Shown here one piece after another: positions 34,775 to 42,877 of a stretch of 64,000 nucleotides of DNA (within the stretch, counting starts at the first letter, position 1; each line of letters starts with the position of its first letter). The notes under the pieces were generated by a model, which saw only the letters and a program-made list of their open reading frames with translations, had not been told where the DNA came from and did no database searches. Made by a program: the position numbers and the translations under genes. Location: the NCBI RefSeq assembly GCF_002007605.1, contig NZ_CP019799.1, forward strand, positions 1,550,001-1,614,000, read 5' to 3'. Source of the DNA: Cellvibrio sp. PSBB023. Lineage in GTDB: Bacteria > Pseudomonadota > Gammaproteobacteria > Pseudomonadales > Cellvibrionaceae.

Positions 34775-36440
34775 TTCGACCTATCCATTGTTTAATGACT
34801 TCGGACACACGTTCAGGATCATTTTTGGCCAGCATTTGCAAATGCTCGATTTGCATTTCCAACCCCGAGCCGGGCGCGGGCAGGCGAATTTCGGCCAGCG
34901 GGTTAAATTCACCCAAGATATTGGGCGCACCATCGCCACCAAAACCGCGCAGCGGGTGTTGCTCGGTGCGCAGCGCCAAGGGCGGCTCCACCATGGGCGG
35001 CATCAGTTGCTGGTTGGAGCGGATTAAATTGCGCACGGCCGGGCGCACCACCATGAATAACAGCAGCAGGCTGACCAAGCCAAACAGGCCCATTTTGGCC
35101 AGCTCATACACCCGGGTGCTTTCCCACCAGGGCGTGTTTTCTACAATCTCGACCGGCTTGGTAAAGGGGAAGACGCTCAGAGTCAGCAAATCGCCGCGCC
35201 GTTCATCAAAGCCCACCGCACTTTTCACCATGGATTCCAATTCCGCGCGGGCTTCCGCTGTCCAGCCACCTTCGGGGGCACTGCTGGCATTCAACACCAC
35301 CGCCACTGTCTGGCGGCGCAGAGCAAAAGGAGCGTGTTTGATGTGGGTTACGGATTGGTCGTACTCCAACTGGCGGTTGGATTCTTTGCGCAAGGACGTG
35401 GCCGCTTTATTGTCCACACTGGATTCAGCCGTCGCTTCGCCTTCGGCAGGCTCAGCGGCGTCGGCATTGGCGGGGGGAATATCTTGCGGTGGCGGCACCG
35501 GGCGATTGCTCAGGGAACCGGGCACACCCAACGCGAGTTGGTCCAGCACGCTTTCGTCACGCAGGATTTCCGAGCGCAAGCGTGGGTTGTCGCCATAGGA
35601 TTGCAGTGTCTCTTCGCGCTGGCTGAAATCGATATCCGCCGCCACGCTGATGCGGTAATTGCCTGCACCCAAAATCGGGGCCAGCACCTCCTCCACATTG
35701 CTCACAGCCTTGGCTTGATAGCCATCCACCAGCTCCCAGCTTTGCGAGGGGCCCGCGTTTTCATTCAGGCCGCGCGATAAAAGCACGCCCTGCTGATCGA
35801 CCACACTCACATCGCCACTGGCTAACTGCGGCACACTGCTCGCCACCAGATTAACAATCGCACTCACCTGCTCCGGCTTGAGTTTGTAACCCGGCGCCAA
35901 CTGCAACATCACCGAGGCTTTGGCCGGGTCGCGCTTGCTCACCACAAACGAAGTGCTCTCCTGCAAGGCCAGGTGTACCCGCGCCATATCCACGCCTTTC
36001 ATGGTGATAATTGAGCGCGCCAGCTCACCTTCCAGACTGCGCTTCAGGCGTACATCCTGCACAAACTGACTGGAACCCAATGGCTCCTCTTTATCAAATA
36101 ATTCATAGCCGGAGGGCATGGCTACCTGGATGCCCTTGGCCGTGAGCAGCATACGCGCGCGCGCCAACTGATCCTCGCGCACCAGGATTTGCCCGCTCTG
36201 CGGGTGCAGGTTGTAGCCTATGGCCTCTGCATCCAACACGCGCATCACTTCCGCTGCCGGATAGGCTTCACCCGCCCCGTAGAGCGGGCGAAAGGAGCCT
36301 TGGTCGCGCCACAAATACACCACCACACTCACCGCCACTATGGCGGCTACCGCGGCCATGAGCATCAGCCCCAGGCGCGGATCCAGTGTGAAACCACCAC
36401 TGCCCCGGCTGGCTAACCTGTCTTTAATGAACTGCACCAT
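34746..36440 (-). CDS. fliF: MS-ring protein FliF
   Basis: FliF forms the inner-membrane MS-ring that hosts the export gate. The 564-residue protein has membrane helices at about 25-45 and 445-465, between them the ring-building motifs (LYGAGEAYPAAEVMRVLDAE, SGQILVREDQL, PSGYELFDKEEPLGSSQFVQ), and a short cytoplasmic tail for FliG. It is the second gene of the fliE operon. Confidence 0.96.
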   Translation of the reverse strand: MVQFIKDRLASRGSGGFTLDPRLGLMLMAAVAAIVAVSVVVYLWRDQGSFRPLYGAGEAYPAAEVMRVLDAEAIGYNLHPQSGQILVREDQLARARMLLTAKGIQVAMPSGYELFDKEEPLGSSQFVQDVRLKRSLEGELARSIITMKGVDMARVHLALQESTSFVVSKRDPAKASVMLQLAPGYKLKPEQVSAIVNLVASSVPQLASGDVSVVDQQGVLLSRGLNENAGPSQSWELVDGYQAKAVSNVEEVLAPILGAGNYRISVAADIDFSQREETLQSYGDNPRLRSEILRDESVLDQLALGVPGSLSNRPVPPPQDIPPANADAAEPAEGEATAESSVDNKAATSLRKESNRQLEYDQSVTHIKHAPFALRRQTVAVVLNASSAPEGGWTAEARAELESMVKSAVGFDERRGDLLTLSVFPFTKPVEIVENTPWWESTRVYELAKMGLFGLVSLLLLFMVVRPAVRNLIRSNQQLMPPMVEPPLALRTEQHPLRGFGGDGAPNILGEFNPLAEIRLPAPGSGLEMQIEHLQMLAKNDPERVSEVIKQWIGRNERTLNPAG

Positions 36441-36475
36441 GTGAACATCTCACTCGGGTTTGGGGAATGGGGGGA

Positions 36476-36835
36476 TTAGAGCGGTGTACGCATAATCTCT
36501 TCAAAGGCGCTGGTCACCTTGTTGCGCACCTGCATCAGCGCCGAAAACGACACGCTGGCTTTCTGGCTTTCAATCATGGCACCTACCAGATCATCGCTGG
36601 CACCCGAATCGACTGCTGCTGTCAAGGCGCCCGCTTTGTGGTGCTGGTTGTCGATGGCGGTGAAAATCTCACCAAAGGCAGTGCGGAACCCGTCTTTTGG
36701 GGCTGAACCGCCCTCCAATCCGCTGGCGTCAAACAGCGTCGATGCCTCCAGTACCGGGCCTTCGGCGCCCTGTTTCATCTGCTCCATGCGCCCCAACAAA
36801 TCCTGCTGTACTTGCGTTATTGAATTCATATCCAC
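36476..36835 (-). CDS. fliE: Hook-basal body protein FliE
   Basis: FliE joins the MS-ring and export gate to the rod. The 119-residue protein contains the family C-terminal block ASDDLVGAMIESQKASVSFSAL and MQVRNKVTSAFEEIMR. It lies between lafK and fliF, with 32 bp after lafK, and could be co-transcribed with it. Confidence 0.94.
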   Translation of the reverse strand: MDMNSITQVQQDLLGRMEQMKQGAEGPVLEASTLFDASGLEGGSAPKDGFRTAFGEIFTAIDNQHHKAGALTAAVDSGASDDLVGAMIESQKASVSFSALMQVRNKVTSAFEEIMRTPL

Positions 36836-36867
36836 GGTCTCTGATACATTCAGGGTTAAAGAATGGG

Positions 36868-38265
36868 TTAAAAAGTAATTTGTACGCCCTGCTCACGCAT
36901 GGCGGTCAAGCGATAGCGCAAGGCGCGGGGCGTCATGCCCAGGCTTTCTGCCGCCTTGGCTTTGTGGCCGCCAAAGCGGCGGATGGTATCTATTACATGC
37001 TGGTACTCCGCCCACTTACCGCTGGCGCGCAGGGCAGCTTTGCCGCACATCTCGCTGTTTAGATCCGCACCAGATTCAGTGACATAGGGTTTTCCGGGGA
37101 TTGCGCCGCGCGTAGCGGGCAATGCCAGGCCCAAATCCTGGGGCTGGATAAACAGACCATTGCGCAACACCAAGGCGCGTTGCAGCATGTTTTCCAGCTC
37201 GCGCACATTGCCCGGCCAATCGTGGGCCAGCAGTGCATCGCAAGCTGCCGGCGTGAGCAGGTCATCGCGCTGTTCATGGGGAGCGTGTTTACGAATCAGG
37301 CGCCGCGCCAGAGGCAGGACATCCTCTTTGCGCTCGCGCAGTGGGCAGATGTGCAGGGGCAATACATCCAAACGGAACATCAAATCGGCGCGGAAACGGC
37401 CCTCGGCCACCTCCTGCTGCAAATCGCGGTTAGTGGCGGCGATAATGCGTACATTGAGCGGGATTTCCTTGTGACCGCCCAAACGCTCTACCCGCTGCTC
37501 TTGCAGTACACGCAGCAACTTGGCTTGCAATCCCAAGGGCAGCTCGCCGATTTCATCGAGCAATAAAGTGCCGCCATTGGCCAATTCAAACTTGCCCGGC
37601 TGGGCAGCGGTTGCACCGGTAAAGGCGCCGCGCTCATGGCCGAACAACAGGGATTCCAGCATCTGCTCAGGAATGGCCGCGCAGTTCACGGCAATAAAGG
37701 GAGCATCATCGGCAGCAGAAAAACGGTGGATATAACGCGCCATCATCTCCTTGCCGGTGCCAGTTTCGCCGGTGATGAGGATCGGTGCCCGCGCCAGCGC
37801 AACCCGCTGGGCCATGGCTAATAAGCGGCGACCCGCTTGCGAGCAGGAGACAAAACTCTCCTCCGCGGCCAAACCGGATTCCTGCCGTTGCAGGAGTGCA
37901 TTTAATTGCGGGGCGCTAAACGGCGCTAATAAATAGTCAACACAACCCAACTCCAGCAGCGCAGCGGCTTTTTGCTGGTCGGCATACTCAACCACGGGAA
38001 TCACGCTGATGTCGGGCGCATCGCCAATCATGGCGCCAATACGCGCAAACAGGCCGCTGCCGGGGAAGCTACTCACAAACACAAAGATCAGGTTGGCCTG
38101 GGCGATAAGGCTGGTGCTCAGTTCAGAAAACTGTGCGCAGTGAATCACCTGGCAGTCGCGCTGCATCAGTCCGCTGGTCAGCAGGCTGTAACCATCGTCG
38201 CGCGAGTGCCCCAGAATAATGACCTTGCTCGCAGCAGCAACATGTATTGATTGGCTTGTAGACAT
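36868..38265 (-). CDS. lafK: Sigma54-dependent flagellar activator, LafK-type
   Basis: LafK activates early lateral flagellar genes with sigma54. The ~465-residue protein has a degenerate receiver-like N-domain (about 15-125) in which the phospho-acceptor region reads NLIFVFV, without the Asp. The AAA+ domain carries Walker A GETGTGKE (about 166-173), the sigma54-contact loop GAFTGA (213-218) and the Walker B run GGTLLLDEIGEL. A Fis-type helix-turn-helix (GHKAKAAESLGMTPRALRYR) ends the protein. ATG 38265 is used; in-frame GTG 38268 and TTG 38274 are alternatives. It heads the minus-strand fliE-J block and is divergent from fliM, the arrangement known in Vibrio and enteric lateral loci. Confidence 0.9.
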   Translation of the reverse strand: MSTSQSIHVAAASKVIILGHSRDDGYSLLTSGLMQRDCQVIHCAQFSELSTSLIAQANLIFVFVSSFPGSGLFARIGAMIGDAPDISVIPVVEYADQQKAAALLELGCVDYLLAPFSAPQLNALLQRQESGLAAEESFVSCSQAGRRLLAMAQRVALARAPILITGETGTGKEMMARYIHRFSAADDAPFIAVNCAAIPEQMLESLLFGHERGAFTGATAAQPGKFELANGGTLLLDEIGELPLGLQAKLLRVLQEQRVERLGGHKEIPLNVRIIAATNRDLQQEVAEGRFRADLMFRLDVLPLHICPLRERKEDVLPLARRLIRKHAPHEQRDDLLTPAACDALLAHDWPGNVRELENMLQRALVLRNGLFIQPQDLGLALPATRGAIPGKPYVTESGADLNSEMCGKAALRASGKWAEYQHVIDTIRRFGGHKAKAAESLGMTPRALRYRLTAMREQGVQITF

Positions 38266-38657
38266 CACCGTCAATCACCTTCTATGGGTTGCATCCGGAT
38301 TGTGGGTTAACCCGAAAGCCGGGTATCGCATTTAAGTGTTGTGCGCGCCGGGTCGCCCTTGAAGAGCATTAGCCACTGTGTGATACAGCGCCACCAGCGC
38401 CGTGAACCAGGTCACGCCACCAAACCATAACAAGCACCCCGCAAAGCACTAAATCATTTGGCATCAAATAAAATCAAAACGTCTAAAAACCCCTTAAAAA
38501 CAGCTTTTGATATCTATTGATTTAATTTCACCGCCCGCCCACTCCTATACTCGCTCGCAATGAGGGCTGATGCTGTTATCGCCCTCCCACGGACATTGAT
38601 CACTGCAATATCCATCACAGCCACATTTATCTCAGCGACACTTATCCAGTACAGGAA
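38266..38657. other. Divergent regulatory region between lafK and fliM
   Basis: No gene is visible in this 392-bp region. It must carry the promoters of both lafK and the fliM operon. I find a sigma28-type motif near its left end (38332-38357, plus strand) but no convincing sigma54 -24/-12 pair. The right half is AT-rich with a possible sigma70-like TTAATT-N18-TATACT ending about 100 bp before fliM. Confidence 0.5.
38332..38357 (+). promoter_or_regulatory. Sigma28-type (LafS) motif about 300 bp before fliM
   Basis: TTAAGT-N14-GTCGCC matches the flagellin form exactly, on the plus strand facing fliM. It would give a leader of nearly 300 nt, or start a separate short RNA. fliM operons in lateral systems are expected to be early (sigma54) genes, so a late promoter here is unusual. 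Confidence 0.6.
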
Positions 38658-39503
38658 ATGCGCATGACAGGTAATGCGAAAGTTCAGCACAAGGTAGCCA
38701 GCGACCAGCTGATACGGTTAAAACCCCAGAAGCTGGGGCGCCACTATCACAAGATTCCCCTGTACATCCGTGAACTTTCCAACAAGTACCCACGGGTGAT
38801 CAGCGATTATTTTTTGCGCAACTACCGGATCAATCTGGAACTGATGAATGTGGTAGTGCACGAACAGCGCGCCACCGACCCGGAATGTATTTACCGCTCT
38901 GGTTTGGGCAAGGTGGGCTTTTCCATGGATCGCCCCCTGCTCACCGAAGTGCTGGAGTGCTATTACGGCGGTATTTGCCTGCCCAACCAGGATGCACCGC
39001 CGGTCAGTATTTCCGAACAGCGTATGCGCAGCCGCCTGGGTATTGATGTGGCGCAGATTTTTGCGCAAGCCCTGCTGGCGGGTGAAACCTTTGGCGATCT
39101 CAAGGCCTTTGATAATGCCTACGAGGAGATCCAATGGGAGTACATCGCCGAGTTCCAGTACCACAGCCACATCACCAACAAACAGGCATCCATCTTCATC
39201 TATCTGGATACCCAACTGGTCGATGAACTGACCAGCCGCATGACCAACCCGCTGCCTGCACCCACTGGCGTTAGCCCGATTCATCAAATCAAGAACCTGC
39301 CGGTCAGGCTCAACTGCGTTATCGCCTCGCTGCAAATGCCGCTCGCCCAAGTGCTCGCCCTCAAGACCGGCGACATAGTGATGATGCGCATGCGCGACCG
39401 CTGCGATGTGGAAATCAACCAGGAAAAACTCTTTCGCGGCGCCCTCTTTGAAGACGATGGCGCCCTCTTTTTAACCTCACTGGAGAGCGTGAAAACATCA
39501 TGA
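38658..39503 (+). CDS. fliM: Flagellar motor switch protein FliM, N-terminally short
   Basis: FliM forms the C-ring wall between FliG and FliN. The 281-residue protein keeps the middle domain and a C-terminal SPOA domain (LPVRLNCVIASLQMPLAQVL, ALKTGDIVMMRMRDRCDV). It starts MRMTGNAKVQHKVASDQ and lacks the N-terminal LSQxEIDALL-type CheY-P binding peptide; E. coli FliM is 334 residues. The rotor may therefore not reverse in the usual CheY-P dependent way. It overlaps fliN by 4 bp. Confidence 0.92.
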   Translation: MRMTGNAKVQHKVASDQLIRLKPQKLGRHYHKIPLYIRELSNKYPRVISDYFLRNYRINLELMNVVVHEQRATDPECIYRSGLGKVGFSMDRPLLTEVLECYYGGICLPNQDAPPVSISEQRMRSRLGIDVAQIFAQALLAGETFGDLKAFDNAYEEIQWEYIAEFQYHSHITNKQASIFIYLDTQLVDELTSRMTNPLPAPTGVSPIHQIKNLPVRLNCVIASLQMPLAQVLALKTGDIVMMRMRDRCDVEINQEKLFRGALFEDDGALFLTSLESVKTS

Positions 39504-39868
39504 ACAATTCTTTTAGCGACAGTGACTTTGACAATTTGATGGGTTCCAACGACCTGGGCCTGCCGCCGCTCACCAGCGAAACCAGCGCGCCCGAAGCACC
39601 GGCCATGCCGCAACAGGATTTAAGTTTCTTCGGCAAGATCCCGGTCAATGTCACCCTGGAAGTGGCCTCTACGGAAATCCCGCTCAAGGATTTAATGGAA
39701 GTGGATATCAGCAGCGTGATCATGCTCGACAAACTCGCTGGCGAACCGCTGGACGTGAAGGTCAACGGCACCCTGTTCGCCAAGGCAGAAGTAGTGGTGA
39801 TGAACGGCAACTACGGCTTGCGTATTGTGGAGCTGAGCGGCACCAAACTGGACGGCCTGACAGCATGA
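39500..39868 (+). CDS. fliN: Flagellar motor switch protein FliN
   Basis: FliN forms the bottom of the C-ring and docks the FliH-FliI export complex. The 122-residue protein has an acidic flexible N-terminus and the SPOA domain (IPVNVTLEVASTEIPLKDLM, then DVKVNGTLFAKAEVVVMNGNYG). It overlaps fliP by 4 bp. Confidence 0.95.
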   Translation: MNNSFSDSDFDNLMGSNDLGLPPLTSETSAPEAPAMPQQDLSFFGKIPVNVTLEVASTEIPLKDLMEVDISSVIMLDKLAGEPLDVKVNGTLFAKAEVVVMNGNYGLRIVELSGTKLDGLTA

Positions 39869-40629
39869 GTGCCGCGCGCCGACTGCTCACCGGCATAACG
39901 CTCCTATGCGGCTTGCTGCTCAGCCCCTTGAGTGCCTGGGCGGCAGGTGGCGATATTCCGCTGCTGCAATTCAACGACACCGCTGGCGGCGGCCAGGAGA
40001 TGAGCGTCAAGCTACAGATTCTGGTGCTCATGACACTGCTCGGCTTTTTGCCCGCCATGCTCATGATGATGACCTGCTTTACCCGCTTTATTATTGTGCT
40101 GGCGATTTTGCGCCAGGCCATTGGTTTGCAACAAAGCCCACCCAACCCGGTCTTAATCGGCGTCGCCCTCTGCCTCACCCTGTTGGTGATGCGCCCAGTC
40201 GGGCAAGAAATTTACACCAAGGCTTACGTGCCCTTTGAGGCCGATCAAATCACCCTGCAACAGGGTTTAACCGAAGCCAAACACACATTGAGTCGCTTTA
40301 TGCTGGCGCAAACCAGCAGCAGCTCGCTGGACACCATGCTCGCCCTTGCGGAAGAAGAGCGCCCCACCGATTTGGCCGAACTGGACTTTTTTGTACTGCT
40401 GCCCGCTTTTGTCTTGAGCGAATTAAAAACCGCCTTCCAAATCGGCTTTATGATTTTTGTGCCCTTCCTGGTGATCGACCTGATTGTGGCCAGCGTGCTC
40501 ATGGCCATGGGCATGATGATGCTCTCGCCCATGATGATCTCCCTGCCGTTCAAGCTCATGGTGTTTGTACTGGTGGATGGCTGGACGCTCCTGGTCGGCA
40601 CCCTCACCACCAGCATCCAACCCTTTTAG
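39865..40629 (+). CDS. fliP: Flagellar export gate protein FliP
   Basis: FliP is the core pentameric part of the type III export gate in the MS-ring. The 254-residue protein has the typical cleavable signal peptide (LLTGITLLCGLLLSPLSAWA), four membrane helices and the blocks FTRFIIVLAILRQAIGLQQ, PPNPVLIGVALCLTL and MILSPMMISLPFKLMVFVL-like end (here MMMLSPMMISLPFKLMVFVL). Length is normal. Confidence 0.96.
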   Translation: MSAARRLLTGITLLCGLLLSPLSAWAAGGDIPLLQFNDTAGGGQEMSVKLQILVLMTLLGFLPAMLMMMTCFTRFIIVLAILRQAIGLQQSPPNPVLIGVALCLTLLVMRPVGQEIYTKAYVPFEADQITLQQGLTEAKHTLSRFMLAQTSSSSLDTMLALAEEERPTDLAELDFFVLLPAFVLSELKTAFQIGFMIFVPFLVIDLIVASVLMAMGMMMLSPMMISLPFKLMVFVLVDGWTLLVGTLTTSIQPF

Positions 40630-40671
40630 CGCCCGCCAGCCCAACGCCGCCTCTCAACGGAATCGCCTTTT

Positions 40672-40944
40672 ATGATGACACCCGAAGCTGCCACTACACT
40701 GATCGCCAACGCGGTTTACATCACCGGCCTGGTAGTCTGCGTGCTGATTGTTCCCAGTTTGATTGGCGGTTTGCTGGTGAGTATTTTTCAGGCCGCGACG
40801 CAAATTAACGAGCAGATGCTGAGCTTTTTGCCGCGCCTGCTCATCACTCTCGCCATGTTGATATTTGCGGGCACCTGGATTCTGCAAACCCTGAGCGATT
40901 TGTTTGTGGAAATATTCCAGCTCGCAGGCAGTTTGGTCGGCTAG
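40672..40944 (+). CDS. fliQ: Flagellar export gate protein FliQ
   Basis: FliQ is a small two-helix export gate subunit. The 90-residue protein (MMTPEAATTLIANAVYITGL) has both hydrophobic segments and the conserved IFQAATQINEQMLSFLPRLL loop. It is 42 bp after fliP and 4 bp before fliR. Confidence 0.96.
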   Translation: MMTPEAATTLIANAVYITGLVVCVLIVPSLIGGLLVSIFQAATQINEQMLSFLPRLLITLAMLIFAGTWILQTLSDLFVEIFQLAGSLVG

Positions 40945-40948
40945 CGCC

Positions 40949-41749
40949 ATGGTCACGGCCACGCCCCTGCTTGACGCCAGCCAGCTCATGCATGACATGC
41001 AGGCTTACTGGTGGCCGTTTTGCCGCCTGCTCGCCCTGTTCAGCATGGCGCCGCTGTTTAATCACAAAGCAGTATCCATTCGCATCCGCGTGTTGCTGGC
41101 GCTGGCCATTACCGCTGCCCTCACCCATGTACTGCCCGTACCACCCGACATCAACCCGCTCTCACTCAAGGGGATTTTCACCAGCATTGAGCAAATTTTA
41201 TTTGGCGTATTACTCGGGCTAATGCTGCAACTGGTATTTATTATTTTCATGTTGGTGGGCGAAGTTATCTCTACCCAAATGGGCATGAGCATGGCGCGTT
41301 ATAACGACCCAACCAACGGCGTTTCATCATCGTCTATTGTTTACCAGTTGTATTTTATTTTGCTGGTGTTTTTATTTTTTTCGATTGACGGCCACCTGCT
41401 TACCGTGAGTGTGATTTACCAAAGCTTTCTCTACTGGCCCGTCGGCGGTGGTTTGCATTATTTGGGAATTGAAGGATTTTTACGCGGTATCGCCTGGATG
41501 TTTGCAGCCTCGGTACTCATTAGCCTGCCTATAGTGTTTTGTATGGCACTGGTGCAATTTTGTTTTGGTTTGCTCAACCGAATCTCACCGGCCATGAACC
41601 TCTTCTCGCTTGGTTTTCCCATCACCATTCTGGTTGGCCTGTTGTGCATTTATTTAACCCTGCCCAACATGCCGCAAAGCTACCTGCATTTAACCCGCGA
41701 ATTGCTCGACACCATTGGGCGCATCTTGCAGGAGGGCAATCGTGTCTGA
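40949..41749 (+). CDS. fliR: Flagellar export gate protein FliR
   Basis: FliR completes the FliP-Q-R export gate. I place the start at ATG 40949 (MVTATPLLDASQLMHDM), giving 266 residues; the longer frame starts inside fliQ. About six hydrophobic segments are seen and the family block RLLALFSMAPLFNHKAVSIR lies near residue 25-45. The stop overlaps the flhB GTG by 8 bp. Confidence 0.95.
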   Translation: MVTATPLLDASQLMHDMQAYWWPFCRLLALFSMAPLFNHKAVSIRIRVLLALAITAALTHVLPVPPDINPLSLKGIFTSIEQILFGVLLGLMLQLVFIIFMLVGEVISTQMGMSMARYNDPTNGVSSSSIVYQLYFILLVFLFFSIDGHLLTVSVIYQSFLYWPVGGGLHYLGIEGFLRGIAWMFAASVLISLPIVFCMALVQFCFGLLNRISPAMNLFSLGFPITILVGLLCIYLTLPNMPQSYLHLTRELLDTIGRILQEGNRV

Positions 41750-42875
41750 ACAACACAGCTCCCAGGAAAAAACCGAAGAGGCCAGCGCGCAGAAACTCAA
41801 AAAGAGCCGCGACGAAGGCCAGGTCGCCCGTTCCAAAGACTTAGCTACCACCATCTCGCTGTTGGTAACCCTGTTTGTACTCAAATACAGTTTTGGTTTT
41901 TATGCCGATACCCTGCATGAAAGTTTTCGTATGTCCTACATAAACTTTCATCAAGCAGAAATGGATTTAAACGATCTGCCACTGCTACTCACCCAGAATT
42001 TATTATTGTTCGGCATGCTGTTATTGCCACTGCTGATTACACCACTGCTGGTGATATGCCTCTCGCTAGTGCCCGGCGGCTGGGTATTTGCCAGCAAAAA
42101 TTTTATGCCGCAATTTAGTCGGCTCAACCCACTCAAAGGTTTGGCAAAAATTGTCTCAGCACAGAATTGGAGCGAGCTGCTTAAATCCATCGTAAAAATT
42201 ACCGTACTATTGCTCGCCGCCTGGTGGCTGGTATTGGATGCCAGCGCGCGTATGCTGGAATTCCAGCGCATGGATCTAACCAGCGCCATCACTCAGGCCT
42301 TTGGTTTATTGTTTAACACCACCTTGATTTTGCTCACGGTATTTGTGTTGTTTTCGTTTATCGACATTCCCTTGCAGCGCTTCTTTTTCCTCAAAAAAAT
42401 GCGTATGACCAAACAGGAAGTCAAAGAGGAACACAAAAACCAGGAAGGCCGCCCTGAAGTGAAGGCGCGCATCAAACAACTGCAACGCCAAATGCTTCAG
42501 CGCCAAATTAATCGCGTGATAAAAAATGCCGATGTAGTGATTGTGAACCCGCAGCACTATGCCGTCGCACTCAAATACGACCTCAAAAAAGCCAAGGCAC
42601 CCTATGTGCTCGCCAAAGGCGTGGATGAATTGGCACTCTACATCAAAAAGCTCGCTGCCAAACACCAATTGGAAGTGGTGGAAGTGCCACCGCTGGCGCG
42701 TGCCATTTATTTCACCACCCAAATTAACCAACAAATTCCGGCACCGCTCTACACCGCTGTGGCTCATGTGCTGAGTTACATTTTGCAACTGCGGGCTTAC
42801 CGGCAGGGGCGCAGAAACAAACCGCAATTGGCGAATAACCTCAATATCCCGGCCAGCATGGCCAACAGGACTTAA
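41742..42875 (+). CDS. flhB: Flagellar export switch protein FlhB
   Basis: FlhB controls substrate switching by self-cleavage. GTG 41742, behind GGAGG, starts SEQHSSQEKTEEASAQKLKKS, the standard N-terminus, giving 377 residues. Four membrane helices are followed by the cytoplasmic domain with the cleavage site NPQH (Asn269-Pro270; NPTH in most homologues, so Thr is replaced by Gln). FliK is its expected partner. Confidence 0.95.
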   Translation: MSEQHSSQEKTEEASAQKLKKSRDEGQVARSKDLATTISLLVTLFVLKYSFGFYADTLHESFRMSYINFHQAEMDLNDLPLLLTQNLLLFGMLLLPLLITPLLVICLSLVPGGWVFASKNFMPQFSRLNPLKGLAKIVSAQNWSELLKSIVKITVLLLAAWWLVLDASARMLEFQRMDLTSAITQAFGLLFNTTLILLTVFVLFSFIDIPLQRFFFLKKMRMTKQEVKEEHKNQEGRPEVKARIKQLQRQMLQRQINRVIKNADVVIVNPQHYAVALKYDLKKAKAPYVLAKGVDELALYIKKLAAKHQLEVVEVPPLARAIYFTTQINQQIPAPLYTAVAHVLSYILQLRAYRQGRRNKPQLANNLNIPASMANRT

Positions 42876-42877
42876 CC

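Noticed and set aside
34759..35598. 279-codon plus-strand open frame over fliF
   Set aside because: Antisense to fliF, Ser/Arg-rich and without domains; fliF itself has clear motifs.
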